Positions 24,055 to 33,204 of a stretch of DNA of 64,000 bases are shown here, one piece after another. This DNA comes from Egaibacter danicus. Lineage in GTDB: Bacteria > Pseudomonadota > Gammaproteobacteria > Burkholderiales > Burkholderiaceae_C. Position 1 is the stretch's first letter, and the number at the start of each line of letters is the position of its first letter. Under the pieces are notes generated by a model. It was not told the origin of the DNA and ran no database searches. It saw nothing but the letters and a program-made list of their open reading frames with translations. The DNA is taken from contig JADJII010000014.1 of assembly GCA_016707075.1 (NCBI GenBank), positions 1 to 64,000 of the forward strand. The letters run 5' to 3'. The position numbers and the translations under genes were made by a program.

Positions 24055-27000
24055 ATGACCCAAGGTCTTATCCGAATTCGCGGTGCGCGCCAGCACAACC
24101 TCAAAAATCTTGATCTGGATATTCGGACCGGTGAGTTGACGGTGGTGACGGGTCCCAGTGGCTCCGGCAAATCCAGCCTGGTGTTTGACACGCTGTTTGC
24201 TGAGGGGCAACGTCGGTATGTAGAAACCTTCTCCGCTTACGCCCGCCAGTTTCTGGACCGCATGGACAAACCGGCAGTAGACAAGGTCGAGGGTGTACCA
24301 CCCGCCATTGCTATTGACCAGACCAATCCGGTGCGCTCATCTCGCTCCACTGTGGGCACGATGACCGAGCTCAATGATCACTTGAAGCTGCTGTTTGCGC
24401 GGTCCGGACACCTTTTTGATCGGGAAACGGCACAAACTGTGCGTCATGACACGCCTGAAACGATCTATGCCCAGTTAAAGGATCGTGCCGGCACGGGTGA
24501 TGCCCGACTGGTTGTGACGTTTCCGGTGGAACTGCCTGCCGACACCAGTGCGCAGCAGATCGAGCAATGGCTTTCCGTGAGTGGCTATACCAAGGTCCAG
24601 GCCGAGCGCGAGATCGTAGTTCGCCCGGATCCTGAGGCGACCCGCACGACGGCCACAGCCAAGAAGAGAGCTGGCACCAAAGCGGCAGCCATTGAAGTGA
24701 CCACAAGGAAGGTGCTGGACGTCGTTGCTGACCGCTTTCGGCTCAGCAATACGGAGCCGGCCCGGGTGGTGGAAGCCATTGAAATGGCATTGAAGCGTGG
24801 TGGTGGGCGAGTGAATGTCTATTGCTTGCAAGGTGAGGAGCCTGCAGACATCTGGAAATTTTCAACTGGACTGCACTGCCCTGAAAGTGATCTCAGGTAC
24901 ACCGACCCCATCCCCTCGATGTTTTCTTTCAATTCCGCGGTTGGTGCCTGCGAAACATGTCGGGGCTTTGGACGCGTTATTGGCGTGGACTACGGGTTGG
25001 TGATCCCGAACGACAAGCTGACGTTGCGGGCAGGTGCCGTCAAGCCCATGCAAACTCCAGCCTGGCAGGAGTGCCAGGATGACCTGATGCGGCACGCTGA
25101 AGCGGCAGGTATTCCAAGGGACACCCCTTACTACAAGCTCACGCCTGAGCAGCAGCACTGGGTCATCCATGGCTCGCCCAACTGGAATGGTAAATGGAAC
25201 CAGCACTGGTTCGGTGTCAATCGGTTTTTTGAGTACCTGGAGACCAAGTCCTACAAAATGCACATCCGGGTGCTGCTCTCAAAGTACCGCAGCTACACAC
25301 CCTGCGGCGTTTGTGGCGGTGCACGGTTGAAGACAGAAAGCCTGCTTTGGCGAGTCGGAAGCAAGGCCGACGCTGATTCAGTGCTGGATCCATCCCGGCG
25401 TTTTTTGCCCCAGGGCGTGAAGTGGAGCCGTGAGCAACTCGAAGCTCTGCCGGGTTTGTGTCTGCATGACTTGATGCTATTACCGCTGGATAAACTGCGC
25501 AGGTTTTTCGAGTCGATGCAAGATATCAATTCGGGCGCGCTGTCCTTGGTGAGCGCAACGAATAGGGGGGGTGATGCTCAAGCCCTCAAGCTGTTGTTTG
25601 AGGAAATCGCGACCCGTCTGAAATACCTTTGCGACGTGGGCATTGGATACCTCACTCTCGATCGCCAAAGTCGAACGCTTTCGGGTGGAGAAGTGCAAAG
25701 AATAAATTTGACCACTGCGCTGGGCACGTCACTGGTCAATACCCTATTTGTTCTGGATGAGCCCAGCATAGGACTGCATCCAAGGGATATGCACCGCATC
25801 ATTGAGGCAATGCAGCGCTTGAGAGATGCGGGCAACACGCTGGTGGTCGTTGAACACGATCCTGCGGTCATGTTGGCCGCGGACAGGATGATTGACATGG
25901 GTCCGGGCCCTGGTGAGAAGGGAGGCCAGATCGTGTTTGACGGTTCAACGCAAGACCTGCGACGGGCCGACACGTTGACCGGTGCCTATCTGGGTGGGCG
26001 CAAGCAGGTGGGCACTGGGTTCAAACGACTTGTCGCAGAAAACACGCCCCGACTGGTTCTCGAAGGTGTGACCGAGCACAACCTCAAACACATCAGCGTG
26101 GAGATTCCACTTCAGCGGCTGGTGTGCGTGACAGGTGTTAGCGGCTCTGGCAAGTCCACGTTGATCCAGGATGTGCTCGCACCTGCCTTGATGCGCCATT
26201 TCGGCAAGTCCACTGAAGCCCCCGGACAACATCATCGGCTTATGGGAGCCGAGCAGCTCAGCGACGTGGTCTTTGTGGATCAGTCGCCAATTGGCAAGAC
26301 GGCCCGCTCCAATCCGGTGAGTTATGTCGGGGCATGGGATGCGATCCGGGAAATATTTGCCAATGCACCCTTGTCCAGGCAGCGAAGCTATACGGCCAGC
26401 AAATTCAGCACCAACAGTGGCGACGGACGATGCGCAACCTGTGGTGGCTCCGGGTTCGAGCACGTTGAAATGCAATTCCTGAGTGACGTCTATCTTCGTT
26501 GTCCGGATTGTGACGGCAAACGTTACCGACCGGAAATCCTCGAGGTGACCATCGAACGCCGGGTGCCCGAGGGCCTCTCGTCCGATGAGGTGAGGGCGGG
26601 TAGTCTGGCGGGGCCGGTCAGAACGCTCAGTATGAATGTCGCGGATGTGCTCCAGCTTACGGTGAGTGAGGCGGCAGCGATATTTGCATCAGACCGCGAC
26701 GTCATCCGCGCGCTCCAGCCCATCGTCGACGTCGGGCTGGAGTATGTCAAGCTGGGCCAACCGGTACCGACATTGAGTGGCGGTGAAGCCCAGCGGCTGA
26801 AGTTGGCAGGATTTCTTGCGGAAGCTGCAAGAACTACCAGCGCGAGCCGACAGGCCGTGGCCAGGCGTGGAACGCTCTTCATGTTCGATGAGCCAACAAC
26901 GGGCCTGCATTTTGACGACATTGCCAAGTTGATGCGTGCCATGCGTAAGCTGCTCGATGCTGGGCATTCCTTGCTGGTTATTGAGCATAATCTGGACGTG

Positions 27001-30000
27001 ATCCGGGCCAGCGACTGGTTGGTTGATCTGGGTCCGGAAGGTGGCGACGCTGGCGGGGAAATCGTCGCCGTTGGGACGCCTGAAGATGTTCAACGGCACC
27101 TGAGTTCGCACACGGGGAAGGCATTGCGCGAATATGAGAGCGCGCTGGGGGTGGGCTCTCACAGGGCCAACGAGGTCCGACAGGCGTCTCTCCCGAAAGT
27201 CAGTCGACCGGGCACAATTGGTGACCAGTGCATTCAGATCGTGAATGCCAAGGAGCACAACCTCAAGTCGTTGAGCGTGAACATTCCCCGCGGCAAGTTC
27301 AACGTGATCACAGGCGTGTCGGGTTCAGGCAAATCCACGTTGGCATTCGATATCCTGTTTAACGAGGGACAGCGGCGCTACCTGGAATCTCTCAACGCGT
27401 ACGCGCGCAGCATTGTGCAGCCAGCCGGGCGCCCCGAGGTAGACGCCGTCTACGGCATTCCTCCAACGGTGGCTATCGAACAGCGTCTGTCCCGTGGCGG
27501 GCGCAAAAGCACGGTCGGCACCACGACCGAAGTTTGGCACTTCTTGCGACTGCTGTACGTTAAGCTGGGGGTGCAGCACTGCATTCATGATGGCGCGGCG
27601 GTCCAGCCGCAGACGCCTGACAGCATTGCCCAGCAGCTACTCAAGAGCTTTCGGGGTCAACACATCGGTCTCCTGGCCCCACTGGTATTGAATCGCAAAG
27701 GTGTCTATACCGAGTTGGCCGAATGGGCGCGCCCCCGAGGCTATACACATTTGCGCGTAGACGGCAACTTTCTGCCGACTACCCTGTTCCCCCGGATTGA
27801 TCGGTTCAAGGAGCACACCATCGAGCTACCCGTAGCAAGCCTGGACATCACTCCCGAAAACGAGAGTCTGTTGAGAGAGGTACTGGCCACGGCACTGGTG
27901 CACGGCAAGGGTGTGGTTCATGTGCTCAGTCATTTGACTGGTCTTCGCGCGGCGATGGTGGCCGGAACCGCAACTGACTCAATCGGCCATTTGCATGTGT
28001 TCTCCACCAAACGCGCCTGCCCGGTTTGCAGCACCAGCTACGCTGAGCTGGATCCACGTCTTTTCAGCTACAACAGCAAACACGGTTGGTGCCCCGAATG
28101 CGTTGGCACGGGTGTGCGCCTGACCAAGGAGCAGCGCAGAGTGTTCGACGATTCGGTGCGTGATGACGACGCGAACAAGGGCCGCGAGCAGACTTTTGCA
28201 GAGCCTGAAATTGAAGATCTGGTAGATGCCGCCTGCCCAGCTTGCCTCGGAACTCGACTCAACGTAACGGCCCGTGCGGTCAAATTTGGTGTTCAGCTGG
28301 CGGCTCCGGCCGCAATGGATGGGATTGCCAGATTGGCCTTTGAGGGCGTGGCTATTACAGAGCTGGCTCGCATGAGCGTGACGGATATCAGGCAATGGGT
28401 TCAAACGTTGGAGACAAAGGGGCGCATGAGCCAGCGTGAAGGTGGCATAGCCCGCGACCTGATTCCAGAAATCAAAAGTCGTCTTGAGTTTCTGGAAGAA
28501 GTGGGACTTGGTTATCTCACGCTGGACCGTGGCGCTCCCACGCTCAGTGGTGGTGAGGCCCAGCGCATCCGTCTGGCGGCTCAGCTCGGAAGTAACTTGC
28601 AAGGCGTGTGTTACGTCCTGGATGAGCCAACGATTGGTTTGCATGCTCGCGACAACAAGATACTTTTGGGAGCATTGCAAAATCTAAGTGACAAAGGTAA
28701 CACCCTTGTGGTGGTGGAACACGACGAAGACACGATTCGGCATGCAGATCACATCATTGACATTGGCCCGAGTGCAGGCAAACGTGGCGGTTGTCTCGTG
28801 GCTGAAGGGGGAATAGCAGATATCCAGAAGGCAAGTGACTCACAAACCGGCCGCTACCTGCTTCACGCGATGAAGCATCCCGTGCAGGCCAGGCGAACAG
28901 TCACTGAAAGCAAATCTGGTTCCCATTCCAGTTCCAATTCGAAGTCCGAAGCCGCAGATTTGTCTCAACAATGGCTACGGGTTGTCGGTGCGAGCCTACA
29001 CAATCTGCAATTGGTGGACGCGAACATTCCACTGCAACGACTGGTAGCGGTGACTGGTGTATCGGGGTCGGGCAAGTCCACCCTGGCGCGAGACGTTTTG
29101 CTGGCTAACGTGCAAACTGTCGTTGCCAAACGAAGCACCAAAGCCGGTCGCGATGCCATGGCTGCGGGTGAAAAAATGGACTGGACGGGTTGCAGTTCAG
29201 TTAGTGGCTACGAAGTGGTTGATCGTGTTTTGGAAGTGGATCAAACCCCTATCGGCAAAACACCGCGGAGCTGCCCTGCGACCTATATCGGATTTTGGGA
29301 CGTTATCCGGAAATTGTTTGCCGAGACGCTGGAGGCGCGCGCGCGGGGCTATGCATCCAACCGGTTCAGCTTCAACACTGGTGAAGGACGTTGCCCTGCC
29401 TGCGAAGGCCAAGGAATTCGAACCATCGGCATGAGTTTTCTCCCGGACGTCAAGGTATTGTGTGAAACCTGCCGCGGAGCTCGTTTCAACCCGGAAACCC
29501 TTGCCGTCACCTGGCGAGGTAAAAGCATCGGTGACGTTTTGCGAATGGAAGTCGATGAGGCGGTAGATTTCTTCGCTGCCATGCCCAATATCAGCCATCC
29601 ACTGCAACTTCTCAAGGATGTGGGATTGGGGTACTTGACCCTGGGACAGCCGTCGCCGACTCTGAGCGGTGGGGAGGCCCAACGGATCAAGCTGGTGACC
29701 GAGCTGAGCAAGGTGCGTGACGACATTACGCGGCGGGGGCAAAAAGCGCCGCATACCCTTTACGTGCTGGACGAGCCCACGGTGGGCCTGCACATGGCCG
29801 ATGTGGAAAAACTCATCCGCGTTTTGCACCGGTTGGTGGATGGTGGCCACAGTGTGGTCGTGATTGAACACGACCTGGATGTGATTGCCGAGGCGGACTG
29901 GGTGATTGATCTGGGCCCCGACGGGGGGCAGGCGGGCGGCCGAGTGGTGGCGGCGACAACTCCCGAAGAAGTGGTCAAAAAAGGCACACATACGGGTGAG

Positions 30001-30030
30001 GCGTTACGCTCTGTGCTGGCCCGCAGCTGA
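24055..30030 (+). CDS. uvrA: Double-length excinuclease subunit UvrA (tandem fusion)
   Basis: 1991-residue protein made of two complete UvrA-like units in tandem. Four Walker A motifs begin near residues 33 (GPSGSGKS), 694, 1087 and 1668 (GVSGSGKS), and four LSGGE signatures are present. Zinc-finger cysteine pairs are visible in both units (CETCRGFG; CATCGGSG with CPDC; CPVC with CPEC; CPACEGQG with CETC). UvrA is about 940 residues in E. coli. Long fused forms occur in some Burkholderiales (recalled). It recognises DNA lesions in nucleotide excision repair; whether this form replaces or adds to a normal UvrA is unknown. ATG 24055 starts the conserved N-terminus. Confidence 0.92.
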   Translation: MTQGLIRIRGARQHNLKNLDLDIRTGELTVVTGPSGSGKSSLVFDTLFAEGQRRYVETFSAYARQFLDRMDKPAVDKVEGVPPAIAIDQTNPVRSSRSTVGTMTELNDHLKLLFARSGHLFDRETAQTVRHDTPETIYAQLKDRAGTGDARLVVTFPVELPADTSAQQIEQWLSVSGYTKVQAEREIVVRPDPEATRTTATAKKRAGTKAAAIEVTTRKVLDVVADRFRLSNTEPARVVEAIEMALKRGGGRVNVYCLQGEEPADIWKFSTGLHCPESDLRYTDPIPSMFSFNSAVGACETCRGFGRVIGVDYGLVIPNDKLTLRAGAVKPMQTPAWQECQDDLMRHAEAAGIPRDTPYYKLTPEQQHWVIHGSPNWNGKWNQHWFGVNRFFEYLETKSYKMHIRVLLSKYRSYTPCGVCGGARLKTESLLWRVGSKADADSVLDPSRRFLPQGVKWSREQLEALPGLCLHDLMLLPLDKLRRFFESMQDINSGALSLVSATNRGGDAQALKLLFEEIATRLKYLCDVGIGYLTLDRQSRTLSGGEVQRINLTTALGTSLVNTLFVLDEPSIGLHPRDMHRIIEAMQRLRDAGNTLVVVEHDPAVMLAADRMIDMGPGPGEKGGQIVFDGSTQDLRRADTLTGAYLGGRKQVGTGFKRLVAENTPRLVLEGVTEHNLKHISVEIPLQRLVCVTGVSGSGKSTLIQDVLAPALMRHFGKSTEAPGQHHRLMGAEQLSDVVFVDQSPIGKTARSNPVSYVGAWDAIREIFANAPLSRQRSYTASKFSTNSGDGRCATCGGSGFEHVEMQFLSDVYLRCPDCDGKRYRPEILEVTIERRVPEGLSSDEVRAGSLAGPVRTLSMNVADVLQLTVSEAAAIFASDRDVIRALQPIVDVGLEYVKLGQPVPTLSGGEAQRLKLAGFLAEAARTTSASRQAVARRGTLFMFDEPTTGLHFDDIAKLMRAMRKLLDAGHSLLVIEHNLDVIRASDWLVDLGPEGGDAGGEIVAVGTPEDVQRHLSSHTGKALREYESALGVGSHRANEVRQASLPKVSRPGTIGDQCIQIVNAKEHNLKSLSVNIPRGKFNVITGVSGSGKSTLAFDILFNEGQRRYLESLNAYARSIVQPAGRPEVDAVYGIPPTVAIEQRLSRGGRKSTVGTTTEVWHFLRLLYVKLGVQHCIHDGAAVQPQTPDSIAQQLLKSFRGQHIGLLAPLVLNRKGVYTELAEWARPRGYTHLRVDGNFLPTTLFPRIDRFKEHTIELPVASLDITPENESLLREVLATALVHGKGVVHVLSHLTGLRAAMVAGTATDSIGHLHVFSTKRACPVCSTSYAELDPRLFSYNSKHGWCPECVGTGVRLTKEQRRVFDDSVRDDDANKGREQTFAEPEIEDLVDAACPACLGTRLNVTARAVKFGVQLAAPAAMDGIARLAFEGVAITELARMSVTDIRQWVQTLETKGRMSQREGGIARDLIPEIKSRLEFLEEVGLGYLTLDRGAPTLSGGEAQRIRLAAQLGSNLQGVCYVLDEPTIGLHARDNKILLGALQNLSDKGNTLVVVEHDEDTIRHADHIIDIGPSAGKRGGCLVAEGGIADIQKASDSQTGRYLLHAMKHPVQARRTVTESKSGSHSSSNSKSEAADLSQQWLRVVGASLHNLQLVDANIPLQRLVAVTGVSGSGKSTLARDVLLANVQTVVAKRSTKAGRDAMAAGEKMDWTGCSSVSGYEVVDRVLEVDQTPIGKTPRSCPATYIGFWDVIRKLFAETLEARARGYASNRFSFNTGEGRCPACEGQGIRTIGMSFLPDVKVLCETCRGARFNPETLAVTWRGKSIGDVLRMEVDEAVDFFAAMPNISHPLQLLKDVGLGYLTLGQPSPTLSGGEAQRIKLVTELSKVRDDITRRGQKAPHTLYVLDEPTVGLHMADVEKLIRVLHRLVDGGHSVVVIEHDLDVIAEADWVIDLGPDGGQAGGRVVAATTPEEVVKKGTHTGEALRSVLARS

Positions 30031-30059
30031 ATCCAACCAACATCCACGACGGTACGGAC

Positions 30060-31103
30060 GTGATTACTTTTTACAACGCAAAGCATGCCCTTCACCAGGG
30101 AAAGTATGAGATGTTTCGTGGACAGCTTGTCCCTTGTTTTGAGGTGCCCGACCGGGCGGACTTCGTGCTCAAGGAACTGCAAAAGCGGGAGTTCGGCCCA
30201 GTCAGTGGACCTGGCCTTTTTCCTGATGTGGCGTTGAGCAACGTTCATACCCCGCGCTATCTGGACTTCCTGGCACACGCGTGGGACGAGTGGGTCGCGC
30301 TGGATCCCGCCAATGCCGGGCGCGATGCGCTTCCCTCCTGCTGGCCGACACGCAGTTTTAGAACAGACGTTTTGCCAGCCAATTTCGCCGCTCGCATGGG
30401 ACTTTTCTCGTTTGACGCAGGATCTCCCCTTACATCGGGTACCTGGGTTGCTGCCCGGGAGGGCGCGTTTTGCGCTCTCAGCGCGGCGAATGCGGTGGTG
30501 GAGGGTGCGCGTAGTGCGTTTTCCCTGAGTCGTCCGCCAGGGCATCACGCGGGGGCTGATTTTTTTGGAGGTTACTGTTTCTTGAACAATGCGGCGCTCG
30601 CGGCGCAAGCCCTGCGGGATCGGGGGATGAAACGGGTTGCCGTGCTGGACATCGATTACCACCACGGCAACGGCACTCAAGCTATTTTCTATGAGCGTCC
30701 CGACGTGTTTTTCTCCAGTATCCACGGAGATCCTTATACCGAATATCCATTTTTCCTGGGGTATGCTGATGAAAAAGGGAGTGGCGCTGGCTTGGGGTGT
30801 AACCAGAATCTGCCGCTGCCACGTGGCACTGGTTTTGAAACCTGGCGATCGGTGCTGAGTGTCGCGTTGCATGAAATTGCGATGTTCAAGGCAGAGGCGC
30901 TGGTTGTATCGTTGGGGCTAGATACCTTCGAGGGTGATCCCATATCTGGTTTTCACCTGAAAAGTGATGACTATTTGCGAGTGGGTGAAGACCTGGCGGA
31001 TGCCGGACTACCGACAGTCTTTGTCTTTGAGGGTGGTTATGCGGTCGCTGAAGTCGGAGTCAACGCGGTCAATGTGCTGGAGGGTTTCCAGCAACACACC
31101 TGA
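30060..31103 (+). CDS. Histone deacetylase-family (acetylpolyamine amidohydrolase-like) enzyme
   Basis: 347-residue zinc-dependent deacetylase. The motifs RPPGHHAG (tandem His charge relay), DIDYHHGNGTQ (zinc Asp and His) and LGLDTFEGDP (second zinc Asp) are all intact, so it should be active. Substrates in bacteria include acetylpolyamines and acetyl-lysine; the exact one is unknown. GTG start at 30060 gives MITFYN, matching relatives. Confidence 0.87.
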   Translation: MITFYNAKHALHQGKYEMFRGQLVPCFEVPDRADFVLKELQKREFGPVSGPGLFPDVALSNVHTPRYLDFLAHAWDEWVALDPANAGRDALPSCWPTRSFRTDVLPANFAARMGLFSFDAGSPLTSGTWVAAREGAFCALSAANAVVEGARSAFSLSRPPGHHAGADFFGGYCFLNNAALAAQALRDRGMKRVAVLDIDYHHGNGTQAIFYERPDVFFSSIHGDPYTEYPFFLGYADEKGSGAGLGCNQNLPLPRGTGFETWRSVLSVALHEIAMFKAEALVVSLGLDTFEGDPISGFHLKSDDYLRVGEDLADAGLPTVFVFEGGYAVAEVGVNAVNVLEGFQQHT

Positions 31104-31162
31104 CTCTATCGAACCTGGCGAGGTCATTCGTGTCGTGAATGATTGGTAACTCAATAGTCACG

Positions 31163-32362
31163 CTAAATGTTGCTCATTTGCCTCGTTCTCACCAGCGCAA
31201 GCAGTCCAACGCTGGCTACCGTGAGCAGCAATGCCGGAAACCCCCAGGTGGGCGACCACTGGATGAGCGCCCCTGACGTCGCTGACGCTACCAGGCCGCC
31301 AAGCGTATAGGTCAGCACCAGCACAGCGGTGCTGTTCACCAGCGTAATTCCCTGCTCTCGGGTGCCGATGTCGATCATGGCCAGCGTATAGAGACTTCCG
31401 CCTGCCCCGCCCCACAGAAAAACGATGGGCCATGCCAGCCAGGTAATGTGGGCAACAAGGGGAATGACGCAAGTGGCGATCAGCGTGATGGCAGCAAAGG
31501 CGACCATCAACGTCCGCCGTCCTCTGCCTGGGTCAGAAAACTGGTCAGCCAGCATACCGGCCGGCAACATGACCACCGCGCTACCAAACCCGCTGGCTGA
31601 TACGAGTAAAGCCGCTGTTGCAGCACTCAATCCAAGTGCCAGTCCATACAGGGGCAATATGGACGTCACGCCACTTTCGAAAAAGCCGCCCACAAAGCCT
31701 GCCAGCATGATGATGGGATGCGCCAGCAATGCGTGCCAGACACCGCGTATTCCTACCCGGGCGGTATCCGCATCGCGTGCTGCAGGGAGTTTGGGTATCA
31801 GTGTGCTCCAGAGCAGGCCAGTCGCCGTGAATGCAATCACCACCCAGACGGCTTGCGGATTGTCTGCACCTACCCACACCAGCACAGCCGGGCCGATGAT
31901 GAAGGTGGTGCCGACCAAAGTCTCGAAAATACCAACGTAACGCCCTCGCTGCTCGGGAGGAGAGAATTCGGCGATCACGGCCTCGGCCAGCACCCAGCGC
32001 AGACCGGACGCTGCGCCCGAAATCAGTTCGAGCAGAAACCATATCCACAGGGCGTCCGTCAGCGCGAAACCCAAGGCTGCCACAGTTGGCAGGGTGGCAG
32101 CCAGCCACAGCGTGGGGCGACGCCCCATTTTTTGGGTTGCTGCGGAAGCAAATGGGGTCATCAGGAAGACGCCCAGCCAGCCCGTCGCGGCAAATAGCCC
32201 AGCCACAGTGGTGGAAACTTCGGCACCCTTGAGACGCAGCAGCAAGAGAGGCAACAGCATGAAGTAGCCCACCAACTGAAAGAAAGTGGAGCCAAAAACG
32301 CTGATCAAACCCAACCTTGCGCCGGAGTGGGGTTCGGTGCTGTTGGTGTTCTTCCCGTTCAC
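31163..32362 (-). CDS. MFS transporter
   Basis: 399-residue major facilitator with about 12 hydrophobic helices. The cytoplasmic loop ASAATQKMGRRPTL and a second one (ADQFSDPGRGRRTLM) are typical. The substrate is unknown; the set suggests a drug or sugar effluxer. The GTG start overlaps the stop of the HAD gene by four bases (GTGA), so it is the last gene of prfC-HAD-MFS. Confidence 0.83.
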   Translation of the reverse strand: MNGKNTNSTEPHSGARLGLISVFGSTFFQLVGYFMLLPLLLLRLKGAEVSTTVAGLFAATGWLGVFLMTPFASAATQKMGRRPTLWLAATLPTVAALGFALTDALWIWFLLELISGAASGLRWVLAEAVIAEFSPPEQRGRYVGIFETLVGTTFIIGPAVLVWVGADNPQAVWVVIAFTATGLLWSTLIPKLPAARDADTARVGIRGVWHALLAHPIIMLAGFVGGFFESGVTSILPLYGLALGLSAATAALLVSASGFGSAVVMLPAGMLADQFSDPGRGRRTLMVAFAAITLIATCVIPLVAHITWLAWPIVFLWGGAGGSLYTLAMIDIGTREQGITLVNSTAVLVLTYTLGGLVASATSGALIQWSPTWGFPALLLTVASVGLLALVRTRQMSNI

Positions 32363-33204
32363 GGGATGTGCGCCTCCAGAATGGCAGAGGCCACTTCAGC
32401 AAAACCAGCCCCTCGTTCGCTGGGTGTGATGTATCGGGGCAGGTGAATCAGTTCGGCTTCAAAGCGACAGATATTGGCCACGCCGACACTGTTCCTGAAA
32501 TGCTGGAACATCTGCTGGTCATTGGTGGAGTCGCCCACATAGACCCAGCGATCCATTTCTGCATCCAGATCACGCCCCCACAGCTGGCGCACGATCCAGC
32601 GCGCTCCTTCGAGCTTGTTGTGCGTGCCAAACCAGCCGTTGATGTGGATGCTGCTGACTGTGGCATTCATGCCCGCGCGGCGCATTACTGCCACCACGCG
32701 CGCGATGTCGTCTGCGGACAGACTCGCAAACTCGCTGTGGTCGATGGCCATGTCGGTTTCCCGACCGGGCGAATCCTGCGACAGCCTGGTGCCGGGTACC
32801 TCACGCAGCACCCGCATCGCCACTTCCTGCATGCGTGAGAAATTGGCGATGCGGGTAGCGGCGTCTTGTTGATATAGTTTTGATAGCTGCTCACGCATAT
32901 CTGACGAGGATTGGGGGCTGATTTGGCTCAAAGAAAAGGCGGTAGAGCCGTTTTCAGCCACGATGGCATCCACTGGCCAAGGGGTGCCGCCAGCCTCCAA
33001 ATTGCCTTGAACAAATGGTTCGCACCAACCGATGGGCCGTCCCGTGATGGGTATCACATGCAACCCCGCTGCCTTCAGGGCGCCCAGCGCCTGCAGGGCA
33101 TCCTGCGTGATCGTGCCCTGCGTGGTCAACGTGTCATCAATATCCGTGAAGATGCCGATGAGGCGTCGCCGATCCAGAAGAGGCCAATCAGACAGCGGTA
33201 GCAT
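32359..33204 (-). CDS. HAD-IIB family phosphatase (Cof-like)
   Basis: 281-residue HAD hydrolase with a type IIB cap. Motif I is FTDIDDTLTT, motif II is PITGRP and motif IV is YVGDSTNDQQMF. It resembles sucrose-phosphatase/mannosyl-3-phosphoglycerate phosphatase-like proteins; substrate unknown. It starts directly after the prfC stop with no gap. A copy of the dispersed repeat (32871-32928) encodes the extra segment QISPQSSSDMREQLSK. Confidence 0.83.
   Translation of the reverse strand: MLPLSDWPLLDRRRLIGIFTDIDDTLTTQGTITQDALQALGALKAAGLHVIPITGRPIGWCEPFVQGNLEAGGTPWPVDAIVAENGSTAFSLSQISPQSSSDMREQLSKLYQQDAATRIANFSRMQEVAMRVLREVPGTRLSQDSPGRETDMAIDHSEFASLSADDIARVVAVMRRAGMNATVSSIHINGWFGTHNKLEGARWIVRQLWGRDLDAEMDRWVYVGDSTNDQQMFQHFRNSVGVANICRFEAELIHLPRYITPSERGAGFAEVASAILEAHIP
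32871..32928 (+). repeat. Dispersed ~57-bp repeat, copy B inside HAD gene
   Basis: Plus-strand sequence TTTTGATAGCTGCTCACGCA followed by TATCTGACGAGGATTGGGGG and CTGATTTGG matches the consensus. It is antisense to the HAD gene and translated through in frame without a stop. Confidence 0.65.
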
